DNA of 64,000 bases, taken from Clostridium guangxiense. Its GTDB lineage: Bacteria; Bacillota; Clostridia; Clostridiales; Clostridiaceae. The notes under the pieces were generated by a model. The model searched no databases. It had not been told where the DNA came from and was given only the letters and a program-made list of their open reading frames with translations. This document shows, piece after piece, positions 25,472 through 32,545 of this stretch (its first letter is position 1; each line of letters opens with the position of its first letter). Where the stretch lies: contig NZ_JAJNKE010000012.1 of the NCBI RefSeq assembly GCF_021043395.1, forward strand, positions 29,596 through 93,595. The letters run 5' to 3'. The translations under genes and the position numbers were made by a program.

Positions 25472-26095
25472 ATGTTTTGTACAAACTGTGGAAAGCAAAA
25501 TTCTGATGAAGCAAAATTCTGTTATAGTTGCGGAGGTAATTTAGACAAGTCTAATCACAATAAACAAGATATTAAAAAGCAAAATGAAATTAATTTTAAT
25601 AACAATAGTGAACCATCTATTAATAAAAAAACTTTGGAGAATAATGACACTTGCTCAATTCCATTAGACACCGATTATGAAAAAGAATTTATATTCAAGT
25701 CATTTAAAGCTGGTGGAGCGGCAAGATTCTCTAGCCTAACGCAGATAATATGTAACAAAGATCTTATAAAAGTAACAAGAAATTATAGACCAATTTTAAA
25801 AAAGGAGCCTGATGAATTAATAAATACTCAAGAAGTTAAAAGTGTTAATTATAAGCTAAATCTAAGCATAATATCCATAATACTTATAATATTTGTTTTC
25901 ATTGCAGCATTAATATATATAGGTTTTCTATATGCAATTATGGCTTTAATTTTAATGATAGTATTGGATCTTCAAACCAAAATATCTATTGTTACCACAG
26001 ACAAAAAATATATAGTATTTTGTGGTACTTTTGGTGGAAGAGCTCAAGCTAAAGAACTAGCTAATTTCATCACTAATAAATTAAATAAAAACTAA
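25472..26095 (+). CDS. Zinc-ribbon membrane protein
   Basis: A 207-aa protein starting with a zinc ribbon of the zinc_ribbon_2 type (CTNCGKQN…CYSCGGNL), then an Asn/Lys-rich linker to about residue 65, a strand-rich region (70-130) with PH-like character, and two adjacent membrane helices (about 130-165). The C-terminus returns to strands and a helix (KELANFITNKLN), again PH-like. GAAAGGAT precedes the ATG. It is the last gene of the zinc-ribbon set and is followed by a terminator. Confidence 0.75.
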   Translation: MFCTNCGKQNSDEAKFCYSCGGNLDKSNHNKQDIKKQNEINFNNNSEPSINKKTLENNDTCSIPLDTDYEKEFIFKSFKAGGAARFSSLTQIICNKDLIKVTRNYRPILKKEPDELINTQEVKSVNYKLNLSIISIILIIFVFIAALIYIGFLYAIMALILMIVLDLQTKISIVTTDKKYIVFCGTFGGRAQAKELANFITNKLNKN

Positions 26096-26150
26096 ATAGT
26101 CCTTGATTTGATTTTTGAAACTTAAATAATTACTTTTTGAGTAAAGTTTG

Positions 26151-26173
26151 TGATCCACTTTTTTAGTGGATCA
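26151..26173 (+). terminator. Terminator of the zinc-ribbon gene set
   Basis: TGATCCACT (26151-26159) and AGTGGATCA (26165-26173) form a perfect 9-bp stem with a 5-T loop, followed by TAATTTTTT. The remaining bases up to 26394 are AT-rich with no reading frame of note. Confidence 0.8.
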
Positions 26174-26394
26174 TAATTTTTTATGAACTAATTTGTATCT
26201 TAATAATATAAATAGCTTTTATTTTTTAAAAAAAATTATTTCTAAGCTCCTGCATAAATGTTTGTGATGCACTCACAACATGTATATACATTTATATAAT
26301 ATATATCTAGTTATTTTGCTGTTAACTATTTTCTTTATAATATTTAAATAATCAACATAAATATAAACATAATTTATTAAGGAGGTAGTACATT

Positions 26395-26586
26395 TTGTTT
26401 AATGACTATAGTGATCTATTAAACGTAGACGAGCTTTGTGATATTTTATCAATTGGCAAAAATACTGCTTATGAAATATTAAACAATGGTGATATGAAGG
26501 CTTTTAAAACAGGTAGAGTATGGAAAATACCAAAGTTATCAGTAGAAAATTATATATTAGAAAAAAGTAACTTAGTAAAACATTAA
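26395..26586 (+). CDS. Excisionase-family helix-turn-helix protein
   Basis: 63 aa starting at a TTG with GGAGGT upstream (about 10 bp). The MerR-like excisionase fold is seen as LLNVDELCDILSIGKNTAYEIL, then the wing DMKAFKTGRVWKIPKLSVENYI. Such proteins direct excision by bending DNA near att sites or act as regulators. It is a monocistronic unit, convergent with the 471-aa gene, and one of two such proteins on the element (the other at 29995). Confidence 0.82.
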   Translation: MFNDYSDLLNVDELCDILSIGKNTAYEILNNGDMKAFKTGRVWKIPKLSVENYILEKSNLVKH

Positions 26587-26715
26587 TTAATTTATTGCTT
26601 TATTATTTTTTAATATATTTTATCAATATTTATTTATACTACTTTATGATTATCTTTGATTATAAAGCGTTATATATTTTTAACTTTACTAACATATAAG
26701 TAATACTTAATAGTA

Positions 26716-26737
26716 AGTAGAGGCGAAAGCCTCTACT
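26716..26737 (+). terminator. GNRA-loop hairpin followed by T-run
   Basis: AGTAGAGGC-GAAA-GCCTCTACT is a perfect 9-bp stem closed by a GAAA tetraloop, followed by TTTT. It is a strong intrinsic terminator for the excisionase-like gene on the plus strand. Confidence 0.8.
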
Positions 26738-26808
26738 TTTTAGGGGAGGAAGGGAAAATATAGCTGAGAATCTTTACTGATTCTCAGCTTTCCCTTCCTC
26801 CCCTAAAA
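26738..26808. repeat. Long GC-rich hairpin (20 bp + 10 bp stems)
   Basis: Outer arms of 20 bp (26738-26757 and 26789-26808) are exact reverse complements; the left arm is nearly all purine (AGGGGAGGAAGGGAAA). After a one-sided ATATA bulge, an inner 10-bp stem GCTGAGAATC/GATTCTCAGC closes on TTTACT. It sits 5 bp after the stop of the minus-strand 471-aa gene. It can act as a bidirectional terminator, but its length and GC content are exceptional for this genome. Confidence 0.85.
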
Positions 26809-26813
26809 CCCCT

Positions 26814-28229
26814 CTATTCCTTCTTGATCTTACTTTTTAAATACATCAAGTATTCATTATTTATAGGAAAGTCTATTACATATTTATTTACCTTAAGCCA
26901 TAAATTTTGAACTTGTGATGGTAAAGACATTTCTGAATCCATATTTTTCATTGTATCAAATATATCAAAATTCAAATCAATATTTTCCCTACTATATTGA
27001 AAATTATAAATTTTATTTGTTACATTAATTTGTAATGCTTTTGAGTATTCATCATCTTTAAATTTATCTAAAACGTTTGAAGCAATTTCCTCATAATTAT
27101 ATTCTTCAAAATTATTATTTATATAATTAGTTAAAGTATTATATATGAAATTATGGCTTTTATTTTGAGTAATTACTGTATATGTAAATAGCAAATAGTA
27201 ATATACTCTAGTCATCAGTGGAATTAAATATAAATTCAAATAGTATAAAGAATTTAAAAACTTATCATATGAAATACAAAAATCCACTTTTGTATTTATA
27301 TATTGTGCATTAAATATATCTATATACTTATTCCTAGAAAAGATCATTGGTATACTTGCTATCTCCGATAATAAAAGCAATCTTTTAGCTTGTTTTTGCC
27401 TAGCTATACTTTCCTCTTCTCCATTTTTTATATCATTATCATATTTACTATTGATAAACTTTGTTAATCTATCCAAAAACGAAACATTAAAAAATCTTTC
27501 TATATAGAACATTTTTGAAATCCTAACAATTGTTTCCGAGCCATTATATTCTTCTTTACTAACTTCATTATTATTATATTTTTCATACATAAATATATCA
27601 TCATTTTCTTTTAAGTAATCTTCAAATACAGAATAAAATACTTTTAATTCATGAAAATCCATACCAAATTCATTTTTTCTATTAAAAGGGCATTTATCCC
27701 AGTTTTTAATTACTTCATAAAAAATCTTATAATCCATATATACTTTATAATCTTCTTTTCCTTTATTTTTATACAAAAAACAATTATATAAATCAGAACC
27801 AATAAATGAATCATTAGATATAGCGTTATTAGTAAACTCTTCAAATGTATCTTTAAACTTACTACTAAAATAACCTGGGTATTTTTTCTCTTCGTTATAA
27901 TCATAATATAGATCAGCAACTTCTTCTAAACTTTTTCCTTCTATATCCTTATTTTTGATTGATAGATATATTGTTAATATACTATGTACTCTAATATCAT
28001 TAAGTAAATCATTTGTATTTATACCTAGATATTCAATCCACTTGTTGTTAATATATTCTTGACATACTTCCGTAGAAATTTTCCAAACCTCTTTTAAAAA
28101 TATCTTATTCTCTACATTTAACTTTTTTAATCTATTAAGTATTGGGTTTGTTAATTTATCATAAATATTTTCTGGCAACTCACTCTCAATTTCATAATCA
28201 TCTATCGAAATCATATCATAAAGTTTCAT
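26814..28229 (-). CDS. Hypothetical protein of the element
   Basis: A 471-aa protein with no family that I recognise. It is acidic and rich in Asn, Tyr, Asp and Lys, mostly helical by composition, without a signal peptide. A hydrophobic stretch near residues 330-355 (SLYYLNLYLIPLMTRVYYYL) could be a buried helical hairpin or one membrane segment. AGGAGTGAT precedes the ATG. The gene is a single unit, divergent from the D5 helicase gene, and ends at the large hairpin. As lone, divergently transcribed cargo it could be an abortive-infection-type protein, but nothing in the sequence proves this. Confidence 0.75.
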   Translation of the reverse strand: MKLYDMISIDDYEIESELPENIYDKLTNPILNRLKKLNVENKIFLKEVWKISTEVCQEYINNKWIEYLGINTNDLLNDIRVHSILTIYLSIKNKDIEGKSLEEVADLYYDYNEEKKYPGYFSSKFKDTFEEFTNNAISNDSFIGSDLYNCFLYKNKGKEDYKVYMDYKIFYEVIKNWDKCPFNRKNEFGMDFHELKVFYSVFEDYLKENDDIFMYEKYNNNEVSKEEYNGSETIVRISKMFYIERFFNVSFLDRLTKFINSKYDNDIKNGEEESIARQKQAKRLLLLSEIASIPMIFSRNKYIDIFNAQYINTKVDFCISYDKFLNSLYYLNLYLIPLMTRVYYYLLFTYTVITQNKSHNFIYNTLTNYINNNFEEYNYEEIASNVLDKFKDDEYSKALQINVTNKIYNFQYSRENIDLNFDIFDTMKNMDSEMSLPSQVQNLWLKVNKYVIDFPINNEYLMYLKSKIKKE

Positions 28230-28372
28230 TTTATCACTCCTAAACTTTATATTATATCACAAAAACAAAAAAAATGCTTACTTCGTTTTTTAGGTCACAT
28301 ATATTTCCATTCTAATTTTTTTGTTATTATTTTCTCATTAAATTTATTAAGCTTTAAGCACGGAGGTATAGA

Positions 28373-29761
28373 ATGATTTCTAATAATTTAAACCAAAATA
28401 CTACTGAACAACCATACTATAACACTGACGAAACATTAATACAAAGCATAAAAGAGCCCAAAATTAGAACATATGCATTGATGAAAAGCATAGTAAAAAG
28501 TGACTTGTTTGCATTTTATGATAGCGTTCGTTATTATAACTCTTCCAAAGGTTATTATATGAGTTTATCATATCATGATGCTGCTGTAATTATAAACTCC
28601 TCGATACCAGATAATATAAAGAACTACTTAACTACATCAGTTATTAAAGAGATATTTAAACTAATAAAAATTGAACCTACATTACAGATTAATTCTAACT
28701 CACTATCAAACAATGAAATTTTTATTAATTGTAATAATGGTGTTTTAAATTTAAATGATTTATTACAAAACCAATATACTATACATCCACATAATCGTTC
28801 TTACTCCTTTTTTAACTGTATTAATGCTAATTATATACCTAATTACTCATTAGAAAATTCTTGTTTCAGCTATTTTCTTAATACAATAACAAATGGTGAT
28901 TTGGAACTTCAATATTTATTACAACAGATTATAGGATACTCTTTTTCTAATTTAAACAATGCAAAAAAAGCATTTCTCTTTTATGGGGCATCAAATACAG
29001 GAAAGAGTGTTTTATTATCTGTAATCGCTAATATATGTGGCGAAGAAAATATATCTAATATAAGTTTACAAGATCTTTCCAAACCTAAATATACCGCTGA
29101 ACTTTTTTCAAAACTAATAAACATATGTTCTGAACTTCCAGATGATGATTTAACCAATACAGAAATATTTAAAGCTCTTACAAGTGAAACTGACAAAGTT
29201 TGTGCTAGACGTATGTATCAACAACCGTTTAGTTTTTATAACAAATGTAAGCTCATATTTGCTTGTAACAATCTACCAAAACTAAGTTCATCTTCATTTA
29301 AAGATAATTCTGCTTTTTTTAATAGATTAATTATTATCCCATTTACAAATATTATTTCAGATGGAAATCAAGATAAATGTATGCTTAACAAATTATTAAA
29401 TGAGCGTGATTTAATCTTTTCTTGGGCTATAGATGGTTTACTAAACTATATAAGAAATAATTTTAACTTTACAATATCAAAAAAATCTCAACAAATCTTA
29501 AATCATTATACTAACAGCGAAAATAGTATTATTGAATTTATTAATGAGAGATGTACTATTTCTTCCTACTCATACATTCATATGGATATATTATTTAACG
29601 CATACAAAGAATTTTGTAATGATTACTGTTTTAATACACCAACTAATCGTGATAAACAATATTTAAAATGTCTGCTTGAACAAAAATACAACTTAAATTA
29701 CAGAAGATTAAATAGACCTAACGGTAATAAATATGGTTTTGAAGGAATTAAACTTAAATAA
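28373..29761 (+). CDS. D5/P4-type SF3 helicase (phage/plasmid replication protein)
   Basis: A 462-aa protein. Residues 110-200 correspond to the D5_N region (INCNNGVLNL…), then the SF3 ATPase has Walker A GASNTGKS (205-212), Walker B region LINICSELPDDD, motif C LIFACNNLPKL and the arginine finger in FFNRLIIIPF. A winged-helix-like C-terminus follows. Family members are usually fused to a primase; here no primase domain is visible, so the host or another protein must prime. CGGAGGT precedes the ATG. It implies autonomous replication of the excised element. Confidence 0.9.
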   Translation: MISNNLNQNTTEQPYYNTDETLIQSIKEPKIRTYALMKSIVKSDLFAFYDSVRYYNSSKGYYMSLSYHDAAVIINSSIPDNIKNYLTTSVIKEIFKLIKIEPTLQINSNSLSNNEIFINCNNGVLNLNDLLQNQYTIHPHNRSYSFFNCINANYIPNYSLENSCFSYFLNTITNGDLELQYLLQQIIGYSFSNLNNAKKAFLFYGASNTGKSVLLSVIANICGEENISNISLQDLSKPKYTAELFSKLINICSELPDDDLTNTEIFKALTSETDKVCARRMYQQPFSFYNKCKLIFACNNLPKLSSSSFKDNSAFFNRLIIIPFTNIISDGNQDKCMLNKLLNERDLIFSWAIDGLLNYIRNNFNFTISKKSQQILNHYTNSENSIIEFINERCTISSYSYIHMDILFNAYKEFCNDYCFNTPTNRDKQYLKCLLEQKYNLNYRRLNRPNGNKYGFEGIKLK

Positions 29762-29777
29762 TAATTTTCAACTTTTC

Positions 29778-29840
29778 TTGGAACATTGGAACAAAAGCTA
29801 AATATACATTCATAATAACACCAATTCGCAGTTCCAATGT
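29778..29840. repeat. Tandem TTGGAACA repeats with inverted copy
   Basis: TTGGAACA occurs twice in tandem (29778-29793), and an inverted copy GTTCCAATGT lies at 29831-29840, making a 10-bp inverted repeat with 29783-29792. Located between the D5 helicase and the excisionase-like gene, it could be iteron-like origin DNA, an operator, or a terminator stem. Confidence 0.4.
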
Positions 29841-29994
29841 CGTCTATTAACTGTGAATTTTACTAAAAATAGAACTTATTAAGTTATATAGTACTTGCTT
29901 TCATATATTATACTCTTGAATCAATTTACATCATTCTACAAATTGTATTATTAGAAAAATTTAATTACATATTATATTACTGAGGAGGTTTAAA

Positions 29995-30189
29995 ATGAAT
30001 TTAAAAGTTTGTGATGAAGAAATATTAACAGTTAAAGATGTTTCTGTTTTTTTAAAAATATGTAGGGTTAATGCATATGCGTTATTTAACAGAAATGATT
30101 TTCCTTGTATTTATATAGGTAAATCCAAACGTGTTAAAATGTGCGACCTTTTAGATTACATTGAAAATAATTTAAAAAATAATAATTAA
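29995..30189 (+). CDS. Excisionase-family DNA-binding protein
   Basis: 64 aa with the excisionase HTH pattern: ILTVKDVSVFLKICRVNAYAL, then FPCIYIGKSKRVKMCDLLDYI. GAGGAGGT precedes the ATG. It lies directly upstream of the integrase gene, the usual place for xis, and is the best candidate for the recombination directionality factor of this element. Confidence 0.85.
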   Translation: MNLKVCDEEILTVKDVSVFLKICRVNAYALFNRNDFPCIYIGKSKRVKMCDLLDYIENNLKNNN

Positions 30190-30248
30190 CTTAATCATTT
30201 ACCTGCTCATTAGGCAGGTATTTTAAACTAATTTGGAGGTATTATATT

Positions 30249-31466
30249 ATGTCAAGATCAAAGAAAAAAGCTTCAAGCGGTGAAGGTTCCATATTTAAAA
30301 CTAAAGATGGAAAATGGAGAGCTTCAATTACTATAGGCAAAGATTCACTAACTGGTAAACAGAAAAAACAATGGTTTTACGGAAAATCCGAAAAAGAGGT
30401 ACGTGAAAAAAAACTAAAAGCTTTATCTCAAATTCAAAATGGAGATTACATAGAACCATCAAAAATAACAGTAGGACAATGGCTTCACACGTGGTTATGG
30501 GAATATAAAAAAATGAAATTGCAAAGAACAACTTTTGAAAGCTATGAATATATAATACGAATTCACATTTTACCCCTGCTTGGAAAAAAGCAACTGTTAA
30601 AACTAAAAGCTGATGATTTGCAAAAACTTTATAATAATAAACTGAAATCAGGAAGAATGGATGGACAAGGTGGTTTATCTAACAGAAGTGTTAAATATAT
30701 TCATATAATTATGAGACAAGCCTTATCTCAAGCAATAAAAAATGGTTTGCTTATAAAAAATGTTGCTGAAGCGACAACTCCACCAAAATTAATTAAAAAA
30801 GAGATGAGAGTTTTATCCCTTGAAGAACAAAAAAAATTTACTGCTGCTATAGGTAATGAAAGATTAAGAGCATTGTTTATATTAGCTCCAAATTGTGGTG
30901 CTCGTGAAGGTGAAATATTAGCTTTAAAATGGAATGATATAGATTTTGAACAAAACAAAATACGAATTGATGAAACAATGAAAAGAGTAAAAAACTTTGA
31001 CCCATCAAAAAACAAAACAGAAATTATATTTAAAACACCAAAAAGTGCTTCTAGCAATAGAATTATAGATATTCCTAAATTAGTTATAAATGAGTTACTT
31101 CAACATAAAATAAGACAGAATAAAGAAAAACTGAAATTAGGAAATTCATACACTGACAAAAATTTAGTCTTTTGCACTGAATTAGGAAACCCAATTGATA
31201 TTAGTAGTCTTATGAGAGTTTACAGAAGAATATTAAAACGATCTGGTATTAATACCAAAGGAGTTACATTTCATACTCTAAGACACGTTTATGGTAGCAG
31301 ATTAAATGATTTAAATGTAGACCCTAAAACTATTCAATCACTAATGGGACATAGCTCTATTAAAACAACCATGGATATATATGTCCATTCATCAGAAGAA
31401 AAACATAAAGAAGCCGCTGAAAAAATAAATTCACTATTAGATAATCAACTAAAACTATTAAAATAA
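30249..31466 (+). CDS. int: Site-specific tyrosine recombinase (integrase)
   Basis: A 405-aa phage/ICE-type integrase. Residues 10-60 form the arm-binding (AP2-like) domain with GSIFKTKDGKWRASI; 70-170 the SAM-like core-binding domain; 190-385 the catalytic domain, with R219 (CGAREGE), H342-xx-R345 (FHTLRH), H368 (LMGHSS) and Tyr378 (DIYVH), all present. GGAGGT precedes the ATG. It lies 143 bp from attR and will catalyse integration at the tRNA-Thr site. Confidence 0.96.
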   Translation: MSRSKKKASSGEGSIFKTKDGKWRASITIGKDSLTGKQKKQWFYGKSEKEVREKKLKALSQIQNGDYIEPSKITVGQWLHTWLWEYKKMKLQRTTFESYEYIIRIHILPLLGKKQLLKLKADDLQKLYNNKLKSGRMDGQGGLSNRSVKYIHIIMRQALSQAIKNGLLIKNVAEATTPPKLIKKEMRVLSLEEQKKFTAAIGNERLRALFILAPNCGAREGEILALKWNDIDFEQNKIRIDETMKRVKNFDPSKNKTEIIFKTPKSASSNRIIDIPKLVINELLQHKIRQNKEKLKLGNSYTDKNLVFCTELGNPIDISSLMRVYRRILKRSGINTKGVTFHTLRHVYGSRLNDLNVDPKTIQSLMGHSSIKTTMDIYVHSSEEKHKEAAEKINSLLDNQLKLLK

Positions 31467-31469
31467 AAA

Positions 31470-31510
31470 AATTAAGGCATGTGTAATACTAGATTACACA
31501 TGCCTTAATT
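31470..31510 (+). terminator. Integrase gene terminator
   Basis: An 18-bp perfect stem (31470-31487 and 31493-31510) with GGCATGTGTAAT core, 5-base loop and a following T-run. Confidence 0.88.
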
Positions 31511-31539
31511 TTTTATAAAACTCTTTATCTTTTCACCAA

Positions 31540-31562
31540 TAGGTGTATGTTTAGGTGTATTT
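31540..31562 (+). repeat. Pair of TAGGTGTAT direct repeats, putative integrase arm sites (right)
   Basis: TAGGTGTAT-GTT-TAGGTGTATTT, the same spacing and orientation as at 15925-15947. It is 47 bp inside attR, just after the integrase terminator. Confidence 0.6.
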
Positions 31563-31608
31563 ATAATTATTTTTAAATATAAAATTCCTAAAACCATTGG
31601 TATTTATA

Positions 31609-31653
31609 GTGCTCCAGATAGGATTTGAACCTACGGCCAACTGATTACGAATC
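31609..31653. repeat. attR: right attachment site within tRNA-Thr
   Basis: The 45 bp are identical to 15765-15809 except for one base. They supply the 3' half of the intact tRNA-Thr gene, so the element restored the gene it inserted into. Outside the repeat the two copies differ at once (AG here versus TG before the repeat). Confidence 0.9.
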
Positions 31654-31682
31654 AGCTGCGCTACCAACTGCGCTACAGGAGC
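31610..31682 (-). tRNA. tRNA-Thr (anticodon CGU)
   Basis: 73 nt with discriminator A fold as a complete cloverleaf: acceptor GCTCCTG/CTGGAGC, D-arm GCGC/GCGC with GG in the loop, anticodon stem GCTGA/TCAGT with loop TTCGTAA (anticodon CGT, reading ACG), T-arm GTAGG/CCTAT with TTCAAAT. The acceptor has a T-T mismatch at 6-67. The 3' CCA is not encoded here (A is followed by CTA), whereas the attL remnant still shows ACCA. The element therefore replaced the 3' end and removed the encoded CCA. Confidence 0.93.
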
Positions 31683-31865
31683 AAACTAACAAATATATTT
31701 TACTACAATAATTAATTTCATACAACTGCTTTTAACTATAAAGTTACATTTAACCAAAGTTCCTCTAATTAACTTAAATATTTTTATATCAACTGTAAAA
31801 AATAAAATATATAATTATAATTCATTTTTTCTTTATCTTACTGTTAATATCAAAGCCAATTTGAT

Positions 31866-31882
31866 TTTGACTTTCTTTGACC
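31866..31882 (+). promoter_or_regulatory. CtsR operator upstream of hsp18
   Basis: TTTGACT-TTC-TTTGACC is the tandem heptamer recognised by CtsR (consensus GGTCAAA-NAN-GGTCAAA on the other strand) with one mismatch. It overlaps the promoter region; a TATAAT lies at 31893-31898. It predicts heat-shock derepression of hsp18. Confidence 0.8.
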
Positions 31883-31942
31883 TTAATTGTATTATAATAG
31901 CTGTAAAGAGAATTTAACAAATTATTTTAGGAGGTTGATAGT

Positions 31943-32389
31943 ATGTTCGGTATGGTTCCGTTTAGAAGAGGTACTAACAATATTGAAAGAAGTGGAGATT
32001 ATTTCAATAATATTTTTGAAAATTTCTTCCCTGATGATATGTTTGCACCAGTAGTATTTAAAAATAATAATTTTAATGTAGATGTAAAAGAAGATGAAAA
32101 TCAGTATACAGTGGAAGCCGATCTTCCTGGAATAAAAAAAGAAGATATTACCCTTGAATATCAAAATAATTATTTAACTATATCAGCTAAAAGAAATAAC
32201 GTAACTGAAGATAAAACTTCAAATTACGTAAAAAAAGAAAGAAGCTATGGTGAATTTAAAAGAACTTTCTATATAGATAACGTAGATGAAAATTCAGTAG
32301 ATGCATCCTTTAAAGATGGCGTTCTTAAAGTTTCTATGCAAAAAAGAGATAAGACTATGAATAATAAAAAAAGATTTGATATTCACTAA
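31943..32389 (+). CDS. hsp18: Small heat shock protein, Hsp20/alpha-crystallin family
   Basis: A 148-aa holdase chaperone. The alpha-crystallin domain spans about 45-140, with VDVKEDENQYTVEADLPGIK, the SYGEFKRTF strand and DGVLKVSM. The N-terminal MFGMVPFRR and C-terminal RRxDIH-like RFDIH closely follow clostridial Hsp18. AGGAGG precedes the ATG. The gene is monocistronic, with a CtsR operator upstream, and converges with dnaB. Confidence 0.92.
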   Translation: MFGMVPFRRGTNNIERSGDYFNNIFENFFPDDMFAPVVFKNNNFNVDVKEDENQYTVEADLPGIKKEDITLEYQNNYLTISAKRNNVTEDKTSNYVKKERSYGEFKRTFYIDNVDENSVDASFKDGVLKVSMQKRDKTMNNKKRFDIH

Positions 32390-32392
32390 AAC

Positions 32393-32508
32393 TTATCAAC
32401 AAAATATAATTTCTTTATATTTTTATCCACAGTTGATATCTTTTCATAGTTACAATTGTGAATAAACTTCAGCATAAAAAGAACCTGTGGATAAGTCACA
32501 GGTTTCTT
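32393..32508. other. DnaA-box cluster and terminator between hsp18 and dnaB
   Basis: TTATCAACA (32393-32401), TTATCCACA (32423-32431, perfect consensus), TGTGAATAA (32457-32465) and TGTGGATAA (32486-32494, perfect) lie within 102 bp. The last is in the loop side of a hairpin (32479-32508, arms AAGAACCTGTG and CACAGGTTTCTT) that probably terminates both convergent genes. The cluster is 22 kb from oriC and may titrate DnaA. Confidence 0.6.
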
Positions 32509-32545
32509 AATTTTGGGGACATTCCTTTAAATCATATCCTAATTT

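Larger units (their letters stand above)
15765..31653. mobile_element. Integrated element in tRNA-Thr(CGU), about 15.9 kb
   Basis: Bounded by 45-bp direct repeats (15765-15809 and 31609-31653, one mismatch) that correspond to the 3' half of a tRNA-Thr gene. A tyrosine integrase gene lies next to the right end. Contents: two excisionase-like HTH genes, an SF3 D5-type helicase, an XRE repressor, RadC, an SF1 helicase pair, a sce7726-sce7725-RES operon, zinc-ribbon membrane proteins and an orphan gene. No capsid, tail, terminase or conjugation gene is present, so it resembles a phage satellite or integrative plasmid carrying defence-like cargo. Confidence 0.9.

Noticed and set aside
26738..26808. 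Large hairpin as an insertion sequence end
   Set aside because: No transposase gene, no matching second end and no target duplication were found.
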